From NCBI RefSeq assembly GCF_000648615.1, contig NZ_JFZC01000063.1, positions 1 through 64,000 of the forward strand: a DNA stretch of 64,000 nucleotides. Direction: 5' to 3'. This document shows, piece by piece, positions 24,678 to 33,294 of this stretch. The notes under the pieces are model-generated. The model was not told where the DNA came from, ran no database searches, and worked only from the letters and a program-made list of their open reading frames with translations. How positions within the stretch are numbered: position 1 is the first letter of the stretch; each line of letters starts with the position of its first letter. The stretch is from Sporolactobacillus terrae DSM 11697 (lineage in GTDB: Bacteria > Bacillota > Bacilli > Bacillales > Sporolactobacillaceae). The translations under genes were made by a program, and so were the position numbers.

Positions 24678-25508
24678 TTGATTCATTCATTGAAGGATAC
24701 GGTTCAATTGAATAATGGCTTGGAGATGCCGGGTTTCGGACTTGGCGTCTGGAAAGTCAAGGATGGTGAAGAAGTCATTCACTCGGTTCGTTCTGCGCTG
24801 AATGCGGGTTACACGATGATCGATACAGCGGCCATCTATCGCAACGAGGCAGGTGTCGGCGAGGCGCTGCGCCAATCGGCGGTTCAGCGCGAGGATGTAT
24901 TTATCACCACCAAGGTATGGAATGCCGACCAAGGCTACGACACGACGCTGAAGGCATTCGAGACCAGCACGAAAAAGCTCGGGATCAATACGGTTGATCT
25001 GTACCTGATTCACTGGCCGACCGCCGGCAAGTACAAGGAAACATGGCGGGCGATGGAAAAGTTGTACAAAGACGGCCGCGTGCGTGCGATCGGTGTTTGC
25101 AACTTCCATATTCATCATCTTAAAGATCTGATGGAGGGCGCCGAAATCAAACCGGCCGTGAATCAGATCGAACTGCACCCGCTGCTTTCTCAAGTACCGT
25201 TGCGCAACTACTGCTACAAGGAAGGGATTGCGGTCGAAGCTTACTCGCCGCTCGGCAGCGGCGGACTGATCAATCATCCGCTCCTAAGCGAGATCGGCAA
25301 GAAGTACGGTAAAACCGCTGCACAAGTCATGCTGCGCTGGGATGTTGACAGCGAGATCATCACGATTCCACGCTCAACGAAAGAGGCGCATATCATCAGC
25401 AATGCCGATATTTTCGATTTTGAACTTTCTCCGGAAGACATTGATCAGATCGATACATTAAATGAAGACAAGCGTTTCGGCGCCGATCCGGACAACTTCA
25501 ATTTCTAA
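24678..25508 (+). CDS. Aldo/keto reductase (YvgN-like), paralogue 2
   Basis: 276-aa NADPH-dependent reductase, the same length as B. subtilis YvgN (methylglyoxal/glyoxal reductase). Tetrad regions are MIDTAAIYRN, TTKVWNADQGY and YLIHWP; NQIELHPLL and ITIPRSTK complete the nucleotide-binding end. The start is set at the TTG (24678): AAAGGGGG lies 8 nt upstream and the paralogues begin at the same point; an upstream ATG at 24651 lacks a ribosome site. It is strongly similar to the reductase at 5619 and stands directly before an exporter gene, separated by a terminator. Confidence 0.88.
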   Translation: MIHSLKDTVQLNNGLEMPGFGLGVWKVKDGEEVIHSVRSALNAGYTMIDTAAIYRNEAGVGEALRQSAVQREDVFITTKVWNADQGYDTTLKAFETSTKKLGINTVDLYLIHWPTAGKYKETWRAMEKLYKDGRVRAIGVCNFHIHHLKDLMEGAEIKPAVNQIELHPLLSQVPLRNYCYKEGIAVEAYSPLGSGGLINHPLLSEIGKKYGKTAAQVMLRWDVDSEIITIPRSTKEAHIISNADIFDFELSPEDIDQIDTLNEDKRFGADPDNFNF

Positions 25509-25532
25509 TCGATAGGGCTTGCTGCATGCATG

Positions 25533-25574
25533 AAGAGCCTGACGGAATCAAGGATTTCGTCAGACTCTTTTTCT
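25533..25574 (+). terminator. Terminator after aldo/keto reductase 2
   Basis: AAGAGCCTGACG with CGTCAGACTCTT, then TTT. Confidence 0.85.
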
Positions 25575-25612
25575 GACTGAAAAAATAAATGAACCAGACA
25601 GGGAGTTTTTTA

Positions 25613-27031
25613 ATGACCACACAAGAAATCAAACGCGGCCCGATTACTGTGGCACTCATCATCGGCGCGTTTGTCGCAATTTTAAATGAGACGCTGCTGA
25701 ACATCGCACTTTCCGATTTGATTACCTACTTTCACGTAAACGAAACCACCGTTCAGTGGCTGACCACAGCTTATCTGCTCGTGATCGGCATCTTGATGCC
25801 GGTGACCGCACTCTTAACCGGCTGGTTCACCACGCGCCAGATGTTTCTCGGGGCGATGACCTTGTTCCTGATCGGCACCGCGATCTGCGGCTTTGCCCCA
25901 ACGTTCTCACTGCTGCTCGTCGGCCGCATGATTCAAGCTGCCGGATCCGGACTTATTTTACCGGTCATGATGAACACGATTCTGTTTATCTATCCGCCGG
26001 AAAAGCGTGGCGGTGCGATGGGATTGATCGGACTGGTCATCATGTTTGCCCCGGCACTCGGACCAACCGTCTCAGGCTTGATCATCGCGTCACTGTCCTG
26101 GCGCTGGCTGTTTTACCTCGTGTTGCCGCTGGCGCTGTTCTCAATTCTGTTTGCTGCCCGTTATCTGACAAACGTTTCGGAAGTGACTAAGCCTAAAGTA
26201 GACGTTTTGTCGGTGATTTTGTCTACGGTTGGTTTTGGCGGGATTGTCTTCGGTGCCGGAACCGGTGCTGAAGGCGGTGCGCTCGGCATCACAGTCGTGG
26301 CGCTCGGGCTTGTCAGCATCGTTCTGTTTGTCTGGCGCCAGCTCGTAATCAACAATCCAATTCTTGATTTTCGCGCCTTCAAATACCCGATGTATACACT
26401 GTCAACGCTGATCATGATTATGGTGATGATGACGTTGTTCGCAACGATGATTCTGCTGCCGCTCTATTTGCAGCGGGCGTTGCTTCTGTCCTCGTTCGCC
26501 GCAGGATTGGTTTTGCTTCCCGGCGGGCTGATCAACGGGTTGCTGTCGCCGGTGATGGGCAAACTGTTCGATAAATTCGGTCCGCGCCGACTCGTTATTC
26601 CCGGGCTGCTGATCATGTGCATCGTCGTCTGGCTCATGACGCGATTAACCGTTTCTGAAAGCATGCTCTATGTCATTATTTTGTATGCTGCGCTCTTGAT
26701 CGGCATGTCGATGGTGATGATGCCGGTGTCGACGACCGGCCTTAACCAGCTGCCGAAAGCGATGTACCCACACGGCACAGCGATCATGAACACGCTGCAG
26801 CAAGTCGCAGGCGGGATCGGCACCGCGCTGTTCGTCGGCATCATGGCCGCCGGACAGAGGGCCTATCTTGCGACTGCTTCCGATCCGAAAGCACCGGCCG
26901 AACTGCTGCATGCCATGGTTGCCGGCATGAGCCGCGCTTTCTTTGTCGCCCTGCTGATCGGGATTGTCTCGCTCGTGCTCGCCTTTTTCCTGAGACGATC
27001 AATCGCCCCCGAACAGCAGCCGCACGGGTGA
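25613..27031 (+). CDS. DHA2-family MFS multidrug exporter, paralogue 2
   Basis: 472-aa exporter of the EmrB/LmrB group with about 14 membrane segments: LNETLLNIALSDLITYF, TGWFTTRQMFLGAMTLF and GRMIQAAGSGLILPVMMNT correspond to the DHA2 motifs. Start 25613 is chosen because GGGAG lies 8 nt upstream; the ATG at 25589 has no ribosome site. It resembles the exporter at 17994-19406 throughout, including the central linker and the C-terminal TTTGLNQLP/STTGLNQLP segment. Duplicate retention suggests different substrates or regulation. Confidence 0.88.
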   Translation: MTTQEIKRGPITVALIIGAFVAILNETLLNIALSDLITYFHVNETTVQWLTTAYLLVIGILMPVTALLTGWFTTRQMFLGAMTLFLIGTAICGFAPTFSLLLVGRMIQAAGSGLILPVMMNTILFIYPPEKRGGAMGLIGLVIMFAPALGPTVSGLIIASLSWRWLFYLVLPLALFSILFAARYLTNVSEVTKPKVDVLSVILSTVGFGGIVFGAGTGAEGGALGITVVALGLVSIVLFVWRQLVINNPILDFRAFKYPMYTLSTLIMIMVMMTLFATMILLPLYLQRALLLSSFAAGLVLLPGGLINGLLSPVMGKLFDKFGPRRLVIPGLLIMCIVVWLMTRLTVSESMLYVIILYAALLIGMSMVMMPVSTTGLNQLPKAMYPHGTAIMNTLQQVAGGIGTALFVGIMAAGQRAYLATASDPKAPAELLHAMVAGMSRAFFVALLIGIVSLVLAFFLRRSIAPEQQPHG

Positions 27032-27212
27032 TGCTTGATTGAGGCATGTGCCAAGCTTAGGCGCAACGTTAATGTTTTGGGCGGATTCGTTATAAGTTTA
27101 GCGGTCCTTGTTCCGATTTTTACGCGCATCGTTACATTTGGAAATCCAATCGTTTAATCGAACAACACTTGCGCATACTAAGCTCATCTTTGACTTCAAA
27201 GAGGTGACTTAA

Positions 27213-27884
27213 ATGACTGCATTTTCGATTGAACATCTCAGCACGCTATACATCATTCTCCTACTTGAGGTCGGTCTGATTCTATTCAGACAGGCCTCTT
27301 TTGCGCGCACCAAGCTTCGTTTTTGGCTCGCCGCCATCTTAATCCTTGGCGAGGTCGGCTATCAGATTGGGATCGCGCTTGTCGGGAAATGGACGCTGCG
27401 CAATTCACTGCCGCTCGAAGTCAGCGATCTGTCGGCCTTGCTCACCGCAATCGCGCTGCTGACTCGAAAACGCCCACTCGCCGCGATCCTGTATTTTGTC
27501 GGCATCGCGAGCGCACTTCAAGCCTTGCTCACGCCGGACTTGAATGCGTCCTTCCCGGATCTGCGCTACATTCAGTTTTTCGCCACACACGGCGCGACCA
27601 TCCTTGGCTGCACCTACCTGATTGCCGTCGCCGGTATCCGTCCAACTTATCGAGCGCTTTGGTTTGCTGCCGCTTGGCTGAATGGATACGCCGTGCTCAT
27701 GTTCATTGTCAATCGGCTGCTTAACGCGAATTACATGTACCTGACGTACAAACCGAAACTGTCCGTGCTGAACTTATTCGGACCATGGCCGTGGTATCTG
27801 CTCTGGGCAGAGCTCGCGATGCTGATCGAATTTCATCTGCTTTACTGGATCAGCAGGAAATTTGCCGGACGGCGTCGGAAATAG
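27213..27884 (+). CDS. TIGR02206/YwaF-family membrane protein
   Basis: 223-aa integral membrane protein with about seven hydrophobic segments. NSLPLEVSDLSALLTAIALL, then FFATHGATILGCTYLI and LNANYMYLTYKPKLSVLNLFGPWPWYLLWAEL are characteristic of the YwaF group. Its function is unestablished. GAGGTGA precedes the ATG. The next gene begins 29 nt later, so the two may be one operon. Confidence 0.8.
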   Translation: MTAFSIEHLSTLYIILLLEVGLILFRQASFARTKLRFWLAAILILGEVGYQIGIALVGKWTLRNSLPLEVSDLSALLTAIALLTRKRPLAAILYFVGIASALQALLTPDLNASFPDLRYIQFFATHGATILGCTYLIAVAGIRPTYRALWFAAAWLNGYAVLMFIVNRLLNANYMYLTYKPKLSVLNLFGPWPWYLLWAELAMLIEFHLLYWISRKFAGRRRK

Positions 27885-27913
27885 TAACCATTCGATGAAA
27901 AGGAAGGTGCCTT

Positions 27914-28834
27914 GTGATTAGCAAAAAGTTAACCCCACCACTGCGCCTGTTCGTGGACCAAGCGCTGCTCAACCATCTGCCGATCAGTCATCCGGCACGT
28001 CCCAGAATTGAGGATGCCCTTGGCAGCTATCGCAGCGGATTCATCGGCCAGCAGAACCTCGCGTATTTCCTCGACCTAAGTGATCTCGGCAAAAAAGCAC
28101 GCATTTTTTACGATCTTCATCCCGAAGGATTCCAGATGGACACGCTGATCCTCGCCCCCACATTCATTTCAATTATCGAATGCAAAAATTATTCCGGTAC
28201 CCTTATTTTTATCAGTGAGAACGGACAGATAATCCGCTGCATCGGTGGCCGGCGCGACGGATTCGCAAATCCGCTGCTTCAAGTCGGACGTCATCGCAAG
28301 CTGCTCAAGCGATGGCTCGCCGCCTGCGGCAATCCACCGCTGCCAATCGAAACTGACGTAGTCATCGCCAGCCCGAGCACGATCATCGAAAATCAGGCAC
28401 GATCACGCCGCGTCCAGAACCACGTCTTTCACGCCGAACAAGCGCCGCATAAGCTCCGAGCAATGATGGAAAAGCACAGCCGCGACCGCGATTACAGCCT
28501 GATCCTACAAAAAATTGAAGAAAAATTGCTCCAAGACCACATCGCTCCCTTCACCGACGTCCTGAAAAAAATTTCCATTTATCCTTCCGAACTGTTGCGC
28601 GGCGTCCAATGCCCGAGCTGCCACCGATTCACCATGCAGCGCATCTACGCCGGCTGGCATTGCCCAAGCTGCAACGGCAAATTCAAGTCTGCCCACGAAC
28701 CCATGATCAAATGCGCGCCCCAAAGTAAAACCGGGGACGCGCTCACTATTCTTGATACTTTTTTCACAAACCGCTGCCTGCTCAATCATGGATCTAGACA
28801 ATCATCTCGATTCAGCCAATTTTTTCTCTTTTAG
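27914..28834 (+). CDS. NERD-domain protein with C-terminal zinc ribbon
   Basis: 306 aa from a GTG start with AAGGAAGGTG. The nuclease-related domain is at about 40-150 (GFIGQQNLAYFLDL, FQMDTLILAP, ISIIECKNYSGTL with the Glu-x-Lys of the PD-(D/E)XK-like core). Two CPSC pairs (VQCPSCHRFT, WHCPSCNGK) form a zinc ribbon near 235-258. The final 20 residues (after TNRCLLN) look out of register: the +1 frame there reads MDLDNHLDSANFFSFRL, which resembles the usual end of these proteins, so a 1-nt indel near 28785 is likely. The domain suggests DNA processing, but the role is unknown. Confidence 0.75.
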   Translation: MISKKLTPPLRLFVDQALLNHLPISHPARPRIEDALGSYRSGFIGQQNLAYFLDLSDLGKKARIFYDLHPEGFQMDTLILAPTFISIIECKNYSGTLIFISENGQIIRCIGGRRDGFANPLLQVGRHRKLLKRWLAACGNPPLPIETDVVIASPSTIIENQARSRRVQNHVFHAEQAPHKLRAMMEKHSRDRDYSLILQKIEEKLLQDHIAPFTDVLKKISIYPSELLRGVQCPSCHRFTMQRIYAGWHCPSCNGKFKSAHEPMIKCAPQSKTGDALTILDTFFTNRCLLNHGSRQSSRFSQFFLF

Positions 28835-29096
28835 ATTGATTTGTCCTCAGCAGAAAAAGAACGCGCTCATGCGTGTGTTCCCTGCGATGCACTCCGCTTA
28901 GTTTTCCCTGTAAACCCTTGTCCCCATTGACTTTTTGGCATATAACCGTAGGTCGTTTAATAAGATGTTACAAACTCACATACGGGGTTTCGAGGTGAGC
29001 GCGGCGGGCTTGGAACGAGTATGATACGTTACTTGAGTTCCGTTTCTCCAAAGATTGTCTCATTTCGCATCTTCATAAATACAGGAGGCGAGTGGT

Positions 29097-29369
29097 GTGC
29101 ACGATTACATCAAAGAGCGTACGATCAAGATTGGAAAGCATATCGTGGAGACAAAGAAGACGGTTCGAGTCATCGCCAAAGAATTTGGCGTTTCGAAAAG
29201 TACCGTTCACAAAGACCTGACGGAGCGGCTGCCCAGTATTAATCCGGAACTTGCTAACGCAGTCAAAAATGTACTCGACTATCACAAGTCAATCCGCCAT
29301 CTTCGAGGAGGGGAAGCGACGCGTCTGAAGTATCAAAAAGATACGGAAGAAAAAGCAGTTCAGCACTGA
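29097..29369 (+). CDS. spoIIID: Sporulation transcription factor SpoIIID
   Basis: Mother-cell DNA-binding regulator of 90 aa, near-identical to B. subtilis SpoIIID over MHDYIKERTIKIGK, VRVIAKEFGVSKSTVHKDL (helix-turn-helix) and LDYHKSIRHLRGGEAT. It adjusts the sigma-E regulon and helps switch on sigma-K. The start is GTG with AGGAGG 8 nt upstream. It is followed by mbl as in Bacillus; spoIIQ is not upstream here. I could not assign a convincing sigma-E promoter in the 262-bp upstream gap. Confidence 0.97.
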   Translation: MHDYIKERTIKIGKHIVETKKTVRVIAKEFGVSKSTVHKDLTERLPSINPELANAVKNVLDYHKSIRHLRGGEATRLKYQKDTEEKAVQH

Positions 29370-29517
29370 GGCCGTCAGAAGCGCGCGAACATAATCGACG
29401 TATTCGTTTATTTTTCGACATACTCCCTGTTTTGTTTGAATTTATGATAAAATGGAATAATGATTGATAAATATTCTGGCAGAACTGCGAATATTTATGC
29501 GACAGGGAGGATTAAGC

Positions 29518-30519
29518 GTGTTTTCAAGAGATATCGGAATTGATCTCGGAACAGCCAATGTACTGATCTACGTAAAAGGACAGGGCGTCGTACTGAATGA
29601 ACCTTCAGTCATCGCAATGGATACAGACACAAAGCAAGTGCTTGCAGTCGGTGAGGAAGCAAGACGGATGGTTGGTCGTACACCGGGAAATATCATCGCC
29701 ACACGGCCGCTACGTGATGGAGTTATTGCAGACTTTGAAGTAACCGAACTCATGCTCACGCACTTTATTGATAAAATAAATGTAAAAGGTTTCTTAAAAA
29801 AGCCAAGAATCCTAATCTGTACGCCGACACATATTACATCGGTGGAACAAAAAGCGATTCGCCAGGCAGCCGAACGAAGCGGTGGAAAGCAAGTTTATCT
29901 GGAAGAAGAGCCTAAGGTAGCTGCAGTTGGCGCCGGTATGGATATTTTTCAGCCAAGCGGCAACATGGTCATCGACATTGGCGGCGGAACAACCGACATC
30001 GCCGTACTTTCAATGGGCAATATTGTCACCTCTCAGTCGATCAAATTGGCAGGGGATACCTTTGATCGCGAAATTTTAAACTTTATTAAAAAGAAGTACA
30101 AATTGTTGATTGGTGAACGCACGGCCGAACAAATCAAGATTACCGTCGGCACAGTTTACAAGAATTCGCGCGATGAAAGCATGGACATCCGCGGACGCGA
30201 TATGGTCACAGGACTGCCGAAAACAATGACGGTGCATTCCAACGAAATTGAAGAAGCACTGTCGGATTCGGTCAATGTAATCGTTAGTTCGGCAAAAGCC
30301 GTACTCGAACAAACACCGCCGGAACTTTCCGCAGACATCATTGACCGCGGCGTGATCATGACCGGCGGCGGTGCGCAGCTGCACGGAATCGACCAATTGC
30401 TTGCAAGCCAATTGAAAGTGCCGGTTGTTGTCGCAGACAATCCGATGACCTGCGTTGTTGAAGGCGCCGGCAAAATGCTGGAACATCTGGATAAACTGCC
30501 GAAGCGCAAAGCAAATTAA
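29518..30519 (+). CDS. mbl: MreB-like actin homologue Mbl
   Basis: 333-aa bacterial actin, the same length as B. subtilis Mbl. It directs lateral cell-wall synthesis with the elongasome. Nucleotide-binding motifs are visible: DIGIDLGTANVLIYVKG (phosphate 1), VIDIGGGTTDIAV (phosphate 2) and MTGGGAQLHGID (adenosine). Start at the GTG 29518, with AGGGAGG upstream; in-frame upstream codons from 29464 are not conserved. Position after spoIIID and before flhO distinguishes it from MreB and MreBH. Confidence 0.95.
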   Translation: MFSRDIGIDLGTANVLIYVKGQGVVLNEPSVIAMDTDTKQVLAVGEEARRMVGRTPGNIIATRPLRDGVIADFEVTELMLTHFIDKINVKGFLKKPRILICTPTHITSVEQKAIRQAAERSGGKQVYLEEEPKVAAVGAGMDIFQPSGNMVIDIGGGTTDIAVLSMGNIVTSQSIKLAGDTFDREILNFIKKKYKLLIGERTAEQIKITVGTVYKNSRDESMDIRGRDMVTGLPKTMTVHSNEIEEALSDSVNVIVSSAKAVLEQTPPELSADIIDRGVIMTGGGAQLHGIDQLLASQLKVPVVVADNPMTCVVEGAGKMLEHLDKLPKRKAN

Positions 30520-30645
30520 CTGCTCTGCGCTTTCGTGTAGCCCAGGATGCGGACAAGTCCATCGAAAAAGTGCGCACCCGCTGCACCGGGCAGCGAAAAA
30601 TCAGATTCGAAAAGCACACAAATAAAACTGGGCAGGTGAATGATC

Positions 30646-31458
30646 GTGATTCGAGGCATCTATACTTCAGCAGCCGGAATGATTGCGCAGCAAAGACGGC
30701 AGCAAACATTATCGAACAACTTGAACAATCTTGACACCCCGGGTTATAAAAGTGATCGAAGCAGCTTGAGGACTTTTCCGGAGCAGCTGATCGAACGGCT
30801 CGGCGGGGACAATGAAGCCAATCGTGAAGTAGGTTCACTGGCAACCGGCGTCTATCAGGACGAGATGAACCCGGACTTTACACAAGGAACGGTGACGGAA
30901 ACCGGAAAAGCGACTGATGTGGCACTGATCACATCAAGCCTGCCCGTCAATCCGCAGACCGGCGTGCAGGAAGGCGCTCTGCTATTCAATGTCCGCACAA
31001 CCGGCGGCGATCTGCGCTACACGCGTAACGGGCACTTTACCTTGAGTCCGGAAGGTTATCTGACCGACAGCTCCGGCAATCAAGTGCTCAGTTCCGCCGG
31101 ACAGCCGATCCAGCTGCCGTCCGATGATTTTCAAGTTGCGGCAGACGGCACGATTCAGGCCGATGGCAACAACTATGGACAAATTGGTGTCAGCTACGCG
31201 GCCGATACGAATCAGCTGGTCAAGGAAGGGACTGGGCTGTTCCGCAGCACGACCGGCGACTTGCCACAAGGCGCAGCGAACGCTCAAATCAACTATAATG
31301 TGAATCAAGGATTCGTTGAAGGATCGAATGTACAGGCTGATCAGACCGTAACGGACATGATGGAAGCCTACCGATCCTTTGAAGCAAACCAGAAAGTGCT
31401 GCAAATCATTGATGGTACACTGGATAAAGCGGTCAATCAAGTCGGCCGCGTGAACTAA
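30646..31458 (+). CDS. flhO: Flagellar hook-basal body protein FlhO
   Basis: 270-aa rod/hook family protein (FlgG/FlgF type), the same length as B. subtilis FlhO. N-terminal MIRGIYTSAAGMIAQQRRQQTLSNNLNNLDTPGYK is the rod motif; the C-terminal VEGSNVQADQTVTDMMEAYRSFEANQKVLQ packs with it in a coiled coil. GTG at 30646 is chosen because AGGTG is 8-9 nt upstream; ATG at 30640 is too close. It is exported through the flagellar type III system to form the distal rod. flhP follows after a short gap. Confidence 0.93.
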   Translation: MIRGIYTSAAGMIAQQRRQQTLSNNLNNLDTPGYKSDRSSLRTFPEQLIERLGGDNEANREVGSLATGVYQDEMNPDFTQGTVTETGKATDVALITSSLPVNPQTGVQEGALLFNVRTTGGDLRYTRNGHFTLSPEGYLTDSSGNQVLSSAGQPIQLPSDDFQVAADGTIQADGNNYGQIGVSYAADTNQLVKEGTGLFRSTTGDLPQGAANAQINYNVNQGFVEGSNVQADQTVTDMMEAYRSFEANQKVLQIIDGTLDKAVNQVGRVN

Positions 31459-31480
31459 TCGGAAAAGGCGGGTGAGTCGC

Positions 31481-32314
31481 GTGCAGCAGCAAATGATGGC
31501 TTCAGGGGTCACACTGGGGCAGATACAGCAGCAACTGGATACCGTGGCCAACAATATAGCAAATGTCGGAACGAACGGCTACAAAAGCCGCGATGCCAAA
31601 TTTGTTGATCTTCTATTTCAGCAAATTGACAATTTGAATCCGGCCGATCAGGATCAAACCGATACGGAAAATCGGCTGACGCCGAACGGCATTCGCAGCG
31701 GTTCGGGCGTTAAGGTCGGCGACACATCGCTGGATTTGTCTGCAGGCGCGATTAAAGAAACCGACAATCCGCTTGACCTTGCTTTAACGGATGCGCACCA
31801 ATTTTTTACCGTTGACGGAGGCGGTGCAACCGCCTATACGCGTGACGGCGCCTTTAACACTCAGCCCGATCCGGGAAATGCGAACCAGTTGCGGCTTCTG
31901 ACGAAAAGCGGAGCGGCTGTGCTTGACGCAGGCGGGCAGCCAATAACAATCCCCGCACATTATCGGGACATCCAGATCGATCAAACCGGACAGATCAATG
32001 TGATCTTGAACAACGGCACAACCGTTAATGCCGGTCAGCTAGGCATCGTAACGATTAATCGCCCGCAGCTTCTCGAGAGCAGCGGCAATAACCAGTACAC
32101 CTTGCCGAATTTGGCTTCGCTTGGCATTGGCCTCAACCAAGTTGTTCAGCCGGCCGCAGGCAGTGTCACCCAAGGCAGTCTGGAAAATTCCAATGTTGAT
32201 CTGACCAAAGAAATGGCCGATCTTATTAATTTGCAGCACAACTACCAGCTGAACGCGCGATCCGTGACCATCGGCGACCAGATGGCCGGATTGGTCAACG
32301 GTCTGCTGCGCTAA
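31481..32314 (+). CDS. flhP: Flagellar hook-basal body protein FlhP
   Basis: 277-aa rod/hook protein, partner of FlhO. N-terminal LDTVANNIANVGTNGYKSRDAKFVDLLFQQI and C-terminal VTQGSLENSNVDLTKEMADLINLQHNYQLNARSV are the paired terminal motifs of the family. The GTG at 31481 is preceded by GGCGGGTGAG; the GTG at 31472 is an alternative. Together with FlhO it implies a motile organism, although no other flagellar gene is in the window. Confidence 0.92.
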   Translation: MQQQMMASGVTLGQIQQQLDTVANNIANVGTNGYKSRDAKFVDLLFQQIDNLNPADQDQTDTENRLTPNGIRSGSGVKVGDTSLDLSAGAIKETDNPLDLALTDAHQFFTVDGGGATAYTRDGAFNTQPDPGNANQLRLLTKSGAAVLDAGGQPITIPAHYRDIQIDQTGQINVILNNGTTVNAGQLGIVTINRPQLLESSGNNQYTLPNLASLGIGLNQVVQPAAGSVTQGSLENSNVDLTKEMADLINLQHNYQLNARSVTIGDQMAGLVNGLLR

Positions 32315-32328
32315 GCGAGGAACAAAGC

Positions 32329-32661
32329 ATGGAACCGAACGAAAAGATACATAATAAAACCAATCCACCGGGAACGAGAAAAGCTGCCCGCGATCAGCGC
32401 AAAGCTGCGCAAAAAGCAGAACGCAAAACGGGGAAAAAACGTCCAACTCAAGAACAAAAGCCGCTTTATAATCCGTTTTTCGCTTATAAAAAGCGCCGTT
32501 TTCCAATTTGGCAGCGTTTGATTGCCTTAATCGCACTTTGCTGCATTGCCCTGGCTGCCGGAGCAATGCTCGGTTACGGCGGGTTCGGACACCGCAACCC
32601 ATTCGCCGTTTTCGCTCCGGATACGTGGCAGCACATTTTTGATTTTTTCCGAACCCATTGA
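32329..32661 (+). CDS. EpuA-type small membrane protein (often named RNA polymerase beta subunit)
   Basis: 110 aa: a very basic, Lys/Arg-rich N-terminal half, then one membrane helix (about 64-83) and a short outside tail. This is the PF11772/EpuA pattern that annotation pipelines mislabel as DNA-directed RNA polymerase subunit beta; there is no polymerase sequence in it. A GAGG ribosome site is 15 nt after the flhP stop, suggesting cotranscription. The next frame begins at once, leading into fabZ. Function unknown, probably envelope-related. Confidence 0.75.
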   Translation: MEPNEKIHNKTNPPGTRKAARDQRKAAQKAERKTGKKRPTQEQKPLYNPFFAYKKRRFPIWQRLIALIALCCIALAAGAMLGYGGFGHRNPFAVFAPDTWQHIFDFFRTH

Positions 32662-32664
32662 GTG

Positions 32665-32697
32665 AAAGGGGGAGAGGCGCAGCTGCGCCATCCTATG
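32665..32697 (+). promoter_or_regulatory. Unusual fabZ ribosome site with intervening hairpin
   Basis: The only good ribosome site, AAAGGGGGAG (32665-32674), is 20 nt from the conserved ATG (32695). Between them is a perfect 14-bp palindrome GGCGCAGCTGCGCC (32676-32689). Folding it would bring the site to about 6 nt from the start. The alternative start GTG 32662 contains the ribosome site and would add 11 unconserved residues. Confidence 0.5.
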
Positions 32698-33126
32698 CTA
32701 ACCATTGACGAGATAAAAAAGATTTTGCCACACCGTTATCCATTCCTGCTCGTTGACAAAGTGCTCGAAGTCGAAGACGGGAAGAAAGCGGTCGGCATTA
32801 AAAACGTAACCGTAAACGAACCGTTTTTCCAAGGCCATTTTCCTGATTATCCGGTCATGCCCGGCGTCCTCATCGTTGAAGCACTCGCACAAATCAGCGG
32901 CATCGCCGTCCTCAGCAAAGGCCAACAAGAAAACATGCTGACCCTGTACGCCGGAATCGACAAGTGCCGTTTTAAGCGCCAAGTACGCCCCGGAGATCAA
33001 CTTAAACTAGAAGCAGAAATCCTCCGATTCCGCGGCGGATTCGCCAAAGCCAAAGGCACCGCCAGCGTCGACGGCGAAATCGCCTGCGAAGCAGAAATGA
33101 TGTTCGCACTCAAAGCAGCAGAATAA
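32695..33126 (+). CDS. fabZ: 3-hydroxyacyl-ACP dehydratase FabZ
   Basis: 143-aa hot-dog fold dehydratase of type II fatty acid synthesis. Catalytic His is in [23 protein letters not shown] and Glu in the same helix; [16 protein letters not shown] starts the fold. Length and start match B. subtilis FabZ. It is the last gene of the run that begins with spoIIID, and a strong terminator follows. See the separate entry for its ribosome site. Confidence 0.95.
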   Translation: MLTIDEIKKILPHRYPFLLVDKVLEVEDGKKAVGIKNVTVNEPFFQGHFPDYPVMPGVLIVEALAQISGIAVLSKGQQENMLTLYAGIDKCRFKRQVRPGDQLKLEAEILRFRGGFAKAKGTASVDGEIACEAEMMFALKAAE

Positions 33127-33160
33127 AAAAGATCGCAGAGCACACATCTGCGATCTTTTT
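33125..33160 (+). terminator. Terminator after fabZ
   Basis: AAAAAGATCGCAGA with TCTGCGATCTTTTT, perfect 14-bp stem. Confidence 0.92.
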
Positions 33161-33190
33161 AATCAAGGAAGAATCGGTAGAGCGAAAACC

Positions 33191-33220
33191 CGAAGTTAAA
33201 GCAAAACGCATCGCAACACG
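33191..33220 (+). repeat. Repeat D copy 3 (one clear unit)
   Basis: AGTTAAAGCAAAACGC at 33194-33209, matching the units at 1827-1862. It follows directly after a terminator. Confidence 0.45.
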
Positions 33221-33294
33221 ACAAGCATGAAATTAGACAGCCAAAAATCGAGGAATTATGATAAAGAATAAGAAACAATAAGGGGGAATCATCC

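Noticed and set aside
32329..32661. RNA polymerase beta subunit fragment
   Set aside because: The usual database name is misleading: the sequence is a basic tail plus one membrane helix with no polymerase motifs.
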